Counted from the first letter of the stretch, positions 25,196 through 34,482 are shown. The stretch is DNA of 64,000 nucleotides from Microvirga sesbaniae (GCF_025460805.1 NZ_JAMXFJ010000003.1:438795-502794); one strand, 5' to 3'. Notes: generated by a model not told the origin, from the letters alone. A program made the numbers and translations.

Positions 25196-26296
25196 CTACT
25201 TCTTCCCCAAACGATCCCGCAGGAAATCCGCGTGCTCCATTCCCGCCTGATGGGCGCCGATCTCCGTGATGCGGACCGGATCGACGGCCGAAATCTTGAG
25301 AATGAAGAAGAGGTTGCCGCCCAGGCGCACCATCTCGCGCCAGTTGCGGGTCATCACCGCCTCTTTCTCCTCGGGCGTGAGACCGAAACGGTCGAGATAG
25401 GCGCTCTCGTTCTCCCGGAACGCCTCCCGGTTGGCCGGATTGCCGAGCCCCATGGCCATCTTGTTAATGCGGTAGCCCTGGAGCGACCGCTTGCGGTCGA
25501 ACAGGGGCGTGTCCGGAATACGATCCGGCACGGCGTCATCGCCCATCGGCTTCACCTCCCCGAGCGCGGCGCGATCCGCGCCTGAATGGTCTTTTTCAAA
25601 TCCCAGGAACCGCAGCAGGGCCCGGGACACCTGCTCGGGCTGCTCCAGCAGGGACATGTGTCCGCTGTCCTCGATCACCACGAGTTCCGCGTTCGGGATC
25701 AGGGACGCCATCTCCTCGTGCTGGGCCAGCGGGCTCCAGCGGTCTTGGCGCCCGACCATCACCAGGGTCGGGCAGGCGATGGCCTCGAGATGCGGCCGCA
25801 CATTCGGCCTGTTCAGGAGCGCCTTGATCTGCCTGTGATGCTGCTCGGGCGTGGCGCGCATCACCATGGCCTTGAGCGGCGCCAGGAGCGCCTGGTCGCC
25901 CACCCTGCCCTCGTGCAGCATGGGCGGCAGCCACCTTTCGGCCAGGGCTTCCATGCCCTCCGCGAACGCGAGATCGATCAGGATCTGGCGCTTTTCCGCC
26001 TCGCCGTCCCGCCGGCTGTCGACGCCGGTGTCGATGAGGGCGAGCTTCTCGATGCGCCCGGGAGCCAGGCGGACCATCTCCATGGCCACCCGCGCGCCCA
26101 TCGAATGCCCGATGGCGATGAGAGGCCCGTCGGCGAGACCGAGCGCGGAACGGGCCATCGCGTCGATGGAATCCAATTGGGAAAAGTCCGCGATCCGGAT
26201 CTCGGCATGGGGCGCGAGAGTGGCCCTCTGCGCCTCCCAGATGCTGGCGTCGCAGAGGAGCCCGGGCAGCAGGACGATGGTCGGCCGTGTGCTCAT
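25196..26296 (-). CDS. Alpha/beta hydrolase fused to LigA (dioxygenase alpha subunit)
   Basis: A 366-residue protein in one unbroken frame. Residues 1-232 form an alpha/beta hydrolase with nucleophile Ser65 (GHSMG), acid Asp185 (GRQDRW) and His213 (DSGHMS). After a linker (233-255), residues 256-366 are a LigA domain: IPDTPLFDRKR, GYRINKMAMGL, ENESAYLDRFGLTPEEK and MVRLGGNLFFILKIS match the small subunit of protocatechuate 4,5-dioxygenase. Free LigA is about 120-140 residues, so the hydrolase is an added module. It is followed by ligB, so it should assemble with LigB. A hydrolase tethered to the dioxygenase could act on the ring-opened product, for example a methyl ester formed from a 3-O-methyl substrate; that role is inference. 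A conserved 45-bp LysR-type site lies upstream. Confidence 0.85.
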   Translation of the reverse strand: MSTRPTIVLLPGLLCDASIWEAQRATLAPHAEIRIADFSQLDSIDAMARSALGLADGPLIAIGHSMGARVAMEMVRLAPGRIEKLALIDTGVDSRRDGEAEKRQILIDLAFAEGMEALAERWLPPMLHEGRVGDQALLAPLKAMVMRATPEQHHRQIKALLNRPNVRPHLEAIACPTLVMVGRQDRWSPLAQHEEMASLIPNAELVVIEDSGHMSLLEQPEQVSRALLRFLGFEKDHSGADRAALGEVKPMGDDAVPDRIPDTPLFDRKRSLQGYRINKMAMGLGNPANREAFRENESAYLDRFGLTPEEKEAVMTRNWREMVRLGGNLFFILKISAVDPVRITEIGAHQAGMEHADFLRDRLGKK

Positions 26297-26344
26297 GGGT
26301 CGTTATCGTTCCTCCCGCCGGCCAGGATGAGCCAGGGGCCAAAG

Positions 26345-26389
26345 ATGAAGCAAATGGTTTGTTTTGAAGGATTGATGAAAGTCCTTCAT
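26345..26389. promoter_or_regulatory. LysR-type binding site, copy 1 (ligA-ligB promoter)
   Basis: A 45-bp segment matching 39 of 45 bases of a site at 28382-28426. Its right part, ATGAA-N5-TTCAT, is a classic LysR dyad with T-N11-A. The left part contains GCAAATGGTTTGTTTT. It lies 49-93 bases upstream of the hydrolase-LigA start, in the gap after the Bug gene. It is the likely site for the LysR protein encoded at 28466. Confidence 0.7.
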
Positions 26390-26399
26390 GAGCCTGCAC

Positions 26400-27377
26400 C
26401 TATTGCTTCGGGATGCCGGCCTTCTCGATCACGGCCCGCCACTTGTCGATGTCGGAGCGCAGCCGCGCGCTCAGCTCGGCCGGGGTTTCACCCCGTGCTT
26501 CGATCCCGAGATCGAGCAGGCGCGCCTTGACGTCGTCCTCCCTGAGGATGTCCTGCAGGGCCTTGTTGAGGGTGTCGACGATGGGCTGCGGCGTTCCCTT
26601 GGGGGCGAAGAGCGCGTTCCAGGACGTCACGTCGAATCCCTCGAACCCGGATTCCCGCACGGTCGGGACGTCCGGCATGGCGGGCGAGCGGCGTGGGCCG
26701 GAGGACGCGATCGCTCTCACCTGCTTGCCCTCGAGACCCGACTTCACGGCCGCCTGGCTGTCGATGAGCAATTGGGTGTCGTCCCTGAGCAGGGACACCA
26801 GGGCGTCGGGCGTGCTGCGGAACGGGACGTGGACCAGATCGGCCCCGGTCTCCTGCTTGAACAGGACCGAGGCGAGGTGCTGCGAGCTGCCGACCGCCAC
26901 CGTGGCGACGTTCAGGCTTCCCGGCTTGTCCTTCGCCTGCTGCAGGAAATCCTTGAGGGTCTCGAACTTCGAAGCCGCGTTGACCACGAAGAGGAAGTCG
27001 AACGTGCCGAGGGTCGAGATCGGGACGAAATCGGCCTGAGGGTCGAACGGGAGCTTGGCGAACAGCGGCACGCTGATTGCGGTGCCGTTCGTCAGCATGG
27101 TCAAGGTGTAACCGTCCGCGCCCCCCGACAGGGCCGCCCGGGCGGCCGTGATGCCGCCTGCGCCGGGCATGTTCTCGACGATGAACCTCTGTCCGAGCTT
27201 CTCGCTCAGCTTTTCCGACACGATGCGGATCGTGATGTCGGCCACGCCGCCGGCCCCGAAGGGAACCACCACCTTGACGGGACGTGTCGGATAAGCGGGC
27301 TGCGCATGGGCGGCGGTTCCGAGGCCAGCCGCCATGGCGAGGGCCAGAAGGGAACGTCTCGTGACGGTACCAAGCAT
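26400..27377 (-). CDS. Bug-family substrate-binding protein (second copy type)
   Basis: A 325-residue TctC/Bug periplasmic protein with a signal peptide (RRSLLALAMAAGLGTAAHA) and mature start QPAYPTRPVKVVVPFGAGGVADI. Ligand loops ENMPGAGGITAARAAL and NVATVAVGSSQHLA, and the downstream HVPFRSTPDALVSLLRDD, are typical. It is distinct in sequence from the Bug protein at 22801. It lies between ligI and the ligA-ligB operon, so an aromatic or pyrone-type acid ligand is plausible. No TctAB partner is visible. Confidence 0.85.
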   Translation of the reverse strand: MLGTVTRRSLLALAMAAGLGTAAHAQPAYPTRPVKVVVPFGAGGVADITIRIVSEKLSEKLGQRFIVENMPGAGGITAARAALSGGADGYTLTMLTNGTAISVPLFAKLPFDPQADFVPISTLGTFDFLFVVNAASKFETLKDFLQQAKDKPGSLNVATVAVGSSQHLASVLFKQETGADLVHVPFRSTPDALVSLLRDDTQLLIDSQAAVKSGLEGKQVRAIASSGPRRSPAMPDVPTVRESGFEGFDVTSWNALFAPKGTPQPIVDTLNKALQDILREDDVKARLLDLGIEARGETPAELSARLRSDIDKWRAVIEKAGIPKQ

Positions 27378-27443
27378 GATGATGTGTTTCTCCCTGTTTT
27401 TCGTGTCGCGCCGCCTGTCTGCGCAGGCTTGCCGGGATGCCCC

Positions 27444-28322
27444 TCAATCCGCGAAGCGGAAGAGGCGCGCGGGGTTCTGGACGAGAAGCTTGTGCCGGAT
27501 GTCCGGATCCGGCGCGTAGAGAGGGACGAGATCGACGAGATCGCCGTCGTCGGGCATCACCGGCACGTTCGGATGCGGCCAGTCCGTGCCCCACAGCACC
27601 CGGTCGGGCGCCGCGTCGATCAGGGCCGTGCCGAAGGGCGCGACATCGTGGAAGGGCGGCCCCGCCCGCGAGAGGCGCTCCGGGCATGTGACCTTGACCC
27701 AGCACTTCTCGTCAGCGCGCACGAGGTCGAGCAGCGCCTGGAAGGCGGGCTGCTCGACGCCGAGGCTCGCATCGACGACGCCCATGTGGTCGAGCACGTA
27801 AGGGACCGGCAGCGCCGTCAGCCTGGGCCGGAACTCGCTCAGCAGGGTTGCGGGCAGGTACAGGTCCACGTGCCAGTCGAGGGCGGCGATTCGCTCGACG
27901 ATCCTGTCGAAGGACGACATGTCCGGCAGCTTGCCGAGACGCGGCAGGAAGGTGAACCGGCATCCGGTGATGCCTGCCTCCGCGAGGCGGCGGAGATCCT
28001 GATCGCTGAACGTCTCGTCCACGTTCGCCACGCCCTTGTAGCGCCCGTTGCTCTGCGCGATGGCGTCGGTCACGACCCGGTTGTCGCGTCCGTGCGGGGT
28101 CGCGTTGACGATCACCGCCCGCTCGACCCCGAGGCGGTCGTGCAGCGCGCGAAACATCTCCAACGGGGCATCGGGCGGCGTGTAGGGGCGCTCCGGCACG
28201 TAGGGGTAGCGCTCGTTCGGCCCGAAGATGTGGCAATGGGTGTCGCACGTCTTGGGCGGCAGCTTGAAGGACGGAAGGTGCGGATCGGGATGCGGAGGCG
28301 GAATCGTCGGCGCTGACGTCAT
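27444..28322 (-). CDS. ligI: 2-Pyrone-4,6-dicarboxylate lactonase (LigI), amidohydrolase family
   Basis: A 292-residue amidohydrolase that hydrolyses 2-pyrone-4,6-dicarboxylate to 4-oxalomesaconate. It shows the barrel start CDTHCHIFGP near residue 26, FTFLPRLGKLPDM mid-protein, YVLDHMG near 180 and the catalytic WGTDWPHPN near 250. The order and sequences match LigI, which works without a metal. The ATG at 28322 (MTSAPTIPPPHP) is the sensible start; the longer frame would cross the divergent promoter. It is divergent from the LysR gene and shares its control region. Confidence 0.88.
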   Translation of the reverse strand: MTSAPTIPPPHPDPHLPSFKLPPKTCDTHCHIFGPNERYPYVPERPYTPPDAPLEMFRALHDRLGVERAVIVNATPHGRDNRVVTDAIAQSNGRYKGVANVDETFSDQDLRRLAEAGITGCRFTFLPRLGKLPDMSSFDRIVERIAALDWHVDLYLPATLLSEFRPRLTALPVPYVLDHMGVVDASLGVEQPAFQALLDLVRADEKCWVKVTCPERLSRAGPPFHDVAPFGTALIDAAPDRVLWGTDWPHPNVPVMPDDGDLVDLVPLYAPDPDIRHKLLVQNPARLFRFAD

Positions 28323-28381
28323 GCGAACGGACTGACCTTCATGGAGCGGTTTCGGCGCCCATGAGATGCTTCCAGGGTGAA

Positions 28382-28426
28382 ATGAAGCAAATGGTTTGTT
28401 TTTGGGGATTGATGAAGATACTTCAT
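28382..28426. promoter_or_regulatory. LysR-type binding site, copy 2 (ligI/lysR divergent promoter)
   Basis: A near-copy (39/45) of the site at 26345-26389, carrying the dyad ATGAAGATACTTCAT. It lies 60 bases upstream of ligI and 40 bases upstream of the LysR start, the normal position for a LysR site that controls both the target and its own gene. Confidence 0.75.
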
Positions 28427-28465
28427 ATATCGCCAGCAACCCGAACCGTCGCTTTCCCCTAGCGA

Positions 28466-29428
28466 ATGAACCCGATGCGCATCGACTTTCTTGGGCTTCA
28501 CGCCTTCGTGGCCATCGCCGAGCGCGGCAGCTTCCAGCATGCGGCGGCGCATCTCAATCTCTCGCAGACGGCGCTCAGCCACCGGATCCGCAAGCTCGAG
28601 GAAGATCTCGGCGTGAAGCTCCTGTCGCGCACCACCCGCGAGGTGTCGTTGACCCAGGCGGGGCTCAACCTCCTGCCGAAGGTGAAGGAGACCATCGAGA
28701 ACCTCGCGGGCTCCCTTGACGAGCTCCGCCAGGAGGGCCGCAGCCGCCAGGAGACCCTGTCGATCGGTTGCCTCCCCACCATCGCGTCCGGGCGCCTGCC
28801 AGGGGCCCTGCGCGGCTTCCAGGAGCGGCACCCAGACGTGGTGCTGCGGATCTACGACAACTCGGCCACCGAGATCAGCAACCTGGTTCAGGACGGCACG
28901 ATCGCGTTCGGCATCACCCTGGTGGCGGCCCACCGGTGGGACTTCGACATCGAGATGCTGATCAAGGATCCGTTCACCCTGGTCTGTCCCGAGGATCATC
29001 CCCTGGCCTCCCAGTCCGATGTGAGCTGGTCCGATCTCGCCGAGGAGCCGCTGATCCGGATCAGCCCGCAGACGGGTAACCGGATCATCATCGACGACGC
29101 CCTCGGGAGCCGCCGGGAGACCCTGAGCTGGCGCTTCGAGGTCCAGCACATCCAGACCGCCGTCGCCCTTGTCCGGGCCGGCGTCGCCCTCACGGTCATC
29201 CCGAGCCTCGCCTTCGACACGGTCGACGAGCGCGGGCTCAGGCTGATCCCCCTGCGCAATCCCAGCGTCACCCGCCAGCTCGGCATCATCTCGAAGCGCG
29301 GCACGCCGCTCTCGCCCCTCGCGGACGAGCTGCGCAGGCTGATCGTGCAGACCTTCGGCGAACCCAAGCGGGCCTCCTCGGGAGGGCGCGGCAGGAAGCC
29401 CGTGCGGCGCAGTGAAAAAAATTCATGA
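28466..29428 (+). CDS. LysR-family regulator of the 4,5-cleavage genes
   Basis: A 320-residue LysR-type regulator. The N-terminal winged helix is clear: FVAIAERGSFQHAAAHLNLSQTALSHRIRKLEEDLG, continuing into LLSRTTREVSLTQAG. The effector domain begins near 92 (LSIGCLPTIASGRLPG). It is divergent from ligI with a shared 45-bp site. The same site precedes hydrolase-ligA. It likely activates ligI, the ligA-ligB unit and possibly galD in response to a pathway intermediate. It is functionally like LigR/GalR, but orthology is not proved here. Confidence 0.88.
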   Translation: MNPMRIDFLGLHAFVAIAERGSFQHAAAHLNLSQTALSHRIRKLEEDLGVKLLSRTTREVSLTQAGLNLLPKVKETIENLAGSLDELRQEGRSRQETLSIGCLPTIASGRLPGALRGFQERHPDVVLRIYDNSATEISNLVQDGTIAFGITLVAAHRWDFDIEMLIKDPFTLVCPEDHPLASQSDVSWSDLAEEPLIRISPQTGNRIIIDDALGSRRETLSWRFEVQHIQTAVALVRAGVALTVIPSLAFDTVDERGLRLIPLRNPSVTRQLGIISKRGTPLSPLADELRRLIVQTFGEPKRASSGGRGRKPVRRSEKNS

Positions 29429-29456
29429 AAGCCGATAAACAGATCATTTGATGCAC
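29421..29456. promoter_or_regulatory. Possible third, diverged LysR site upstream of galD
   Basis: Contains the palindrome TTCATGAA. Read on the minus strand, TCAAATGATCTGTTTA resembles GCAAATGGTTTGTTTT of the two better sites, in inverted orientation. It spans the end of the LysR gene and the 85 bases before galD. The match is partial. Confidence 0.35.
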
Positions 29457-29534
29457 CCATGGGGCTGATGCACCCTTCCGGCGATCCATTCACCTGATGG
29501 TGGGAGACGGACCATTCAGCCTCGCATCCCCTGC

Positions 29535-30623
29535 ATGATTCTTCGGGGCGGAACCTCGAAAGGCGCCTATTTCCTCGCTGAGGATCTTCCGTCCGATCCC
29601 GGACGGCGTGACGCGCTCCTTCTGTCGATCATGGGATCCCCGGATCCGCGCCAGATCGACGGCATGGGCGGCGCCCATCCGCTCACGAGCAAGATCGCCA
29701 TCGTGTCGAAGTCGCAGCGTCCCGACTGCGACGTGGACTTTCTGTTCGGCCAGGTCGTGGTCGACAAGCCCAAGGTGGACGTCACGCCCAATTGCGGGAA
29801 CATCCTGGCCGGCATCGGGCCGTTCGCCATCGAGCGCGGCCTCGTTCCCGTGCGGGGTCCGGTGACGCGGGTGCGCGTCCATACGGTGAATACCGGCACC
29901 ATCGCGGAGCTCAGCGTGCAGACGCCCGACGGCCGCGTGGCCTACGGGGGCGACGCTCGCATCGACGGCGTGCCCGGCACCGCGGCGCCGATCGCCGTCG
30001 AGTTCCTGGACGCCGCGGGATCCGTCTGCGGCTCGCTGCTGCCCACGGGCAACGCCGTCGACCGGGTCGCCGGGATCGACGCGACCCTGATCGACAACGG
30101 CATGCCCGTGGTGGTGCTCGAAGCCGCCGCCGTCGGCCGGACGGGATACGAGCTGCGCGACGTGCTCGACAAGGACACGGAGCTGAAGGCCCGCCTCGAG
30201 GAGATCCGCCTGGAAGCCGGCCGGCTCATGGGGCTGGGCGACGTCTCGTCCAAGGTCGTGCCCAAGATGGCCCTGGTGGCGCCGCCGGCTGCCGGCGGGC
30301 ATGTGTGCACCCGCAGCTTCATCCCCCACGAGTGCCATGCCTCGATCGGGGTCTTCGCGGCCGTCACGGTCGCGACCGCCTGCGTGCTGCCCGGATCGCC
30401 CGCGGCCCGGGTCGCAAAAATCCCGCCCGGGCGCGAGAAGACGCTGTCGGTCGAGCACCCGACGGGCGAGTTCAGCGTCGTGATCGAGGTCGGCGGAACC
30501 GAAGACAGCCCGGTGGTCGAGAAGGCGGGCCTGCTGCGCACCGCGCGCCTGCTCTTCGAGGGCCATGCCTTCGCGCACGAGGCCCTGGCCGAGGCCCTCG
30601 ACGCGGGCCGGGACGCCGCCTGA
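29535..30623 (+). CDS. galD: 4-Oxalomesaconate tautomerase (GalD), PrpF family
   Basis: A protein of about 362 residues in the PrpF/diaminopimelate-epimerase fold that interconverts keto and enol forms of 4-oxalomesaconate. It matches GalD in RGGTSKGAYFL, MGSPDPRQIDGMGGA, NCGNILAGIGPFAIERGL, LLPTGN and RSFIPHECHASIGVFGA-like positions. The N-terminus is odd: the conserved lead RIPC lies upstream of the first ATG, in frame (CGC ATC CCC TGC), yet no ATG, GTG or TTG occurs in frame before the stop at 29466. An ATT at 29514 with GGGAGA 7 bases ahead could be the true start. I give the first ATG as the safe minimum. Confidence 0.85.
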   Translation: MILRGGTSKGAYFLAEDLPSDPGRRDALLLSIMGSPDPRQIDGMGGAHPLTSKIAIVSKSQRPDCDVDFLFGQVVVDKPKVDVTPNCGNILAGIGPFAIERGLVPVRGPVTRVRVHTVNTGTIAELSVQTPDGRVAYGGDARIDGVPGTAAPIAVEFLDAAGSVCGSLLPTGNAVDRVAGIDATLIDNGMPVVVLEAAAVGRTGYELRDVLDKDTELKARLEEIRLEAGRLMGLGDVSSKVVPKMALVAPPAAGGHVCTRSFIPHECHASIGVFAAVTVATACVLPGSPAARVAKIPPGREKTLSVEHPTGEFSVVIEVGGTEDSPVVEKAGLLRTARLLFEGHAFAHEALAEALDAGRDAA

Positions 30624-30648
30624 ATCAACGCTTCTTCTCGAGGACATC

Positions 30649-31371
30649 ATGAGCACTGGAAAGACCGGACTTGTCGTCACCGCCCATCCTGGCGACTTCG
30701 TATGGCGCGCGGGCGGCGCCATCGCGCTCCATGCGAAGAAGGGCTATCGCGTGAAGATCGTCTGCCTGTCCTTCGGCGAGCGCGGCGAGAGCCAGTGGGC
30801 CTGGAAGAAGGCCGACGTATCGCTCGCCGACGTGAAGGCGCAGCGCCGCGAGGAGGCGGAGCGCGCCGCCGAGACGCTCGGGGCCGAAATCGAGTTCTTC
30901 GACGCCGGTGACTACCCGCTCCACACCACGCCCGAGATGCTCGACCGGCTCGTGGACGTCTACCGCGAGCTCAAGCCTTCCTTCGTGCTCACGCATTCCC
31001 TGGAGGACCCGTACAACGTGGACCATCCCGAGGCGACCCGCTTCGCCCAGGAGGCCCGCATCATCGCGCAGGCGGCCGGCCACAAGCCGAGCCCGGACCT
31101 CGCCTACAACGCCCCGCCGGTGTTCCTGTTCGAGCCGCACCAGCCCGAGCAGTGCAACTACAAGCCCAACGTGATCCTCAACATCGACGAGGTCTGGGAG
31201 ACGAAGCGCAGGGCCTTCGAGATCCTGGCGGCCCAGAAGCACCTCTGGGAATACTATACCCGCGTGGCCCTGAACCGCGGCATGCAGGGCGGCCGCAACT
31301 CGGGCCGGGCCATGACCTACGGCGAGGCCTACCAGCGCATCTTCCCCCAGATCGTCGAGGAACTGGCATGA
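30649..31371 (+). CDS. galB: 4-Oxalomesaconate hydratase (GalB), PIG-L/LmbE-like zinc protein
   Basis: A 240-residue protein of the PIG-L deacetylase fold, matching GalB of gallate degradation. It adds water to 4-oxalomesaconate to give 4-carboxy-4-hydroxy-2-oxoadipate. Motifs are [51 protein letters not shown] and FEPHQPEQC, with [13 protein letters not shown] near the C-terminus. It lies 25 bases after galD, and its stop overlaps the aldolase start (ATGA). Confidence 0.88.
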   Translation: MSTGKTGLVVTAHPGDFVWRAGGAIALHAKKGYRVKIVCLSFGERGESQWAWKKADVSLADVKAQRREEAERAAETLGAEIEFFDAGDYPLHTTPEMLDRLVDVYRELKPSFVLTHSLEDPYNVDHPEATRFAQEARIIAQAAGHKPSPDLAYNAPPVFLFEPHQPEQCNYKPNVILNIDEVWETKRRAFEILAAQKHLWEYYTRVALNRGMQGGRNSGRAMTYGEAYQRIFPQIVEELA

Positions 31372-32060
31372 AGCCCGTCGTCGTCACCAACATTCCGCGC
31401 GTCGACCAGACCGTGGTCGACCGGCTCGCCGAACTCGGCACCGCGACCACCCATGAGGCGATGGGCCGGGTCGGCCTGATGAAGCCCTACATGCGGCCGA
31501 TCTGGGCCGGCGCCCAGGTGGCCGGCAGCGCCGTGACGGTGCTGGCGCAGCCCGGCGACAACTGGATGATCCATGTGGCGGTCGAGCAGTGCAGGCCGGG
31601 CGACATCCTGGTCGTCGGCGTGACCACGGACAACACGGACGGGATGTTCGGCGACCTGCTGGCGACCTCCCTGAAGGCCCGCGGCGTGGTCGGCCTCGTG
31701 ATCGATGCCGGCGTGCGCGACGTGAAGACCCTGACCGAGATGGGCTTTCCCGTGTGGTCCCGCGCTATTTCCGCGAAGGGCACCGTGAAGGCGACCCTCG
31801 GATCGGTGAACGTTCCGGTGGTCTGCGCCGGCGCTCTGGTGAAGCCCGGCGACCTAATCGTGGCCGACGACGACGGCGTCGTGGTGGTGCCGCGCCGGGA
31901 GGCCGAGGCCGTCGCGGCGGCCGGCGAGGCCCGTGTCGCCAACGAGGGATCGAAGCGCGAGACCCTCGCGTCCGGCGTTCTCGGCCTCGACCTCTACAAG
32001 ATGCGCGAGCCGCTGGCGAAGGCGGGTCTCACCTATGTGGAATACAAGGACGAGGACTGA
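31368..32060 (+). CDS. ligK: 4-Carboxy-4-hydroxy-2-oxoadipate aldolase (LigK/GalC), RraA-like
   Basis: A 230-residue class II aldolase of the RraA/HMG fold. It cleaves 4-carboxy-4-hydroxy-2-oxoadipate to pyruvate and oxaloacetate, the last step of 4,5-cleavage. It shows [13 protein letters not shown], the metal/substrate loops [18 protein letters not shown] and [12 protein letters not shown], and [17 protein letters not shown]. The start overlaps the galB stop by 4 bases, so the two are coupled. Confidence 0.9.
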   Translation: MKPVVVTNIPRVDQTVVDRLAELGTATTHEAMGRVGLMKPYMRPIWAGAQVAGSAVTVLAQPGDNWMIHVAVEQCRPGDILVVGVTTDNTDGMFGDLLATSLKARGVVGLVIDAGVRDVKTLTEMGFPVWSRAISAKGTVKATLGSVNVPVVCAGALVKPGDLIVADDDGVVVVPRREAEAVAAAGEARVANEGSKRETLASGVLGLDLYKMREPLAKAGLTYVEYKDED

Positions 32061-32092
32061 CGGTCCCTGTCCCCTTCATGAGCGGTACACAC

Positions 32093-32911
32093 ATGAGCCT
32101 CGAGATCGCCTTCATCGGCTATGGAGAAGTCGGACAGATCTTTTCCCGCCAGCTCGCGGGAAAACGGGGCGTCGGGATCAGGGTCTACGACATCCTGTTC
32201 GACGATCTTGCGAAAGGCCCGGAGCTGCGTCGGCGGGCCTCCGAGGCGGGCATTCACGCCGCCGACGGCCCGGCGGATGCATGCCGCGGAGCCGACATCG
32301 TGATCTCCGCCGTCACGGCGGATTCGGCCGTTGCGGCGGCCGAGCAGGTCGCGCCGCATCTTCATCCGTCGCAGATCTATGTCGACCTCAATTCCGTGTC
32401 GCCCGCCACCAAGGAGCGCGTGGCAAAGCCCGTGCGGGACCGGGGCGCGGCTTTCGTCGAGTTCGCCGTGATGGCACCCGTGAAGGAGCCGGGACTCGCC
32501 GTTCCGATCCTCAGCGGCGGCGAAAGAGCCGAGGAGGTTTCGGCCCGGCTCAACGATCTCGGCATGAGGATCACCCCGGTGAGCACCGGGATCGGAACGG
32601 CCTCGGCCACGAAACTGTGCCGTAGCATCGTGATCAAGGGCATGGAGGCCCTGATGGTCGACTTCACGCTGGCCTCCGAGAAGGCCGGCGTCATGCCGGC
32701 CGTCCTGGCCAGCCTGACGGCCTCCTATCCCGGCATGGACTGGGAGAGTCTCGCCAGGACCATGATGTCCCGCGTGCGCCAGCACGGGATCCGGCGCGCG
32801 GCGGAGATGCGCGAGGCGAGTCGCATGATCGACGAGCTCGGCCTCGACGGGTCCCTGGCGAGCGCCATCGCGGACCGTCACGAGAGCTTCGCCAAGGCCG
32901 GCAAGACGTAG
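32093..32911 (+). CDS. NAD(P)-dependent oxidoreductase with DUF1932 domain
   Basis: A protein of about 272 residues. It has an N-terminal Rossmann domain (AFIGYGEVGQIFSRQL) of the 6-phosphogluconate/beta-hydroxyacid dehydrogenase type, a DLNSVSP motif near 100, EFAVMAPVKEPG, and a C-terminal helical DUF1932 domain (about 190-260). It lies 32 bases after ligK in the same direction and is the last gene of the gal run. Members of this family are seen beside protocatechuate and gallate genes, but the reaction is not settled. No LigC-type semialdehyde dehydrogenase is in the window, so it might fill a redox step; that is inference. An in-frame ATG at 32078 is an alternative start. Confidence 0.75.
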   Translation: MSLEIAFIGYGEVGQIFSRQLAGKRGVGIRVYDILFDDLAKGPELRRRASEAGIHAADGPADACRGADIVISAVTADSAVAAAEQVAPHLHPSQIYVDLNSVSPATKERVAKPVRDRGAAFVEFAVMAPVKEPGLAVPILSGGERAEEVSARLNDLGMRITPVSTGIGTASATKLCRSIVIKGMEALMVDFTLASEKAGVMPAVLASLTASYPGMDWESLARTMMSRVRQHGIRRAAEMREASRMIDELGLDGSLASAIADRHESFAKAGKT

Positions 32912-32917
32912 GTCACA

Positions 32918-33150
32918 CCCTCTCACGTCATGGCCGGCCGTGTGCCGGCCATCCCGATCCGGTGGGGCGCCGCGCTCTTCCGATCGGGATCACCGGGACA
33001 AGCCCGGTGATGACGTGGAGGGTGAACACCCGGTCCGGCATTGACACCCTCCACACGTCATGGCCGGCCCTGTGCCGGCCATCCCGATAAGGTGGAGCGC
33101 AGCGCCTCAAGGCATCGGGATCACCGGAACGAGTCCGGCGAGGGAAAGGA
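32918..33150. repeat. Intergenic palindromic repeat, one full and one partial unit
   Basis: The first unit (32918-33022) has inverted outer arms (CCCTCTCACGTCA and TGACGTGGAGGG), with GGCCGGCcgtGTGCCGGCC and ACCGGGacaaGCCCGGT hairpins inside. A second unit starts at 33047 with CCCTCCACACGTCATGGCC and keeps the first hairpin and ATCACCGG, but lacks the closing arm. It is unrelated in sequence to the TA-bounded elements. This type of GTCATGGCCGG palindrome is frequent between genes in alphaproteobacteria. Confidence 0.7.
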
Positions 33151-33167
33151 CATTCCCGGCACGGATG

Positions 33168-34482
<1,315 letters not shown>

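Noticed and set aside
30565..30648. Extending galB upstream to 30565
   Set aside because: The extra 28 residues lie over the galD end in another frame and lack homology to GalB; ATG 30649 begins the conserved sequence.
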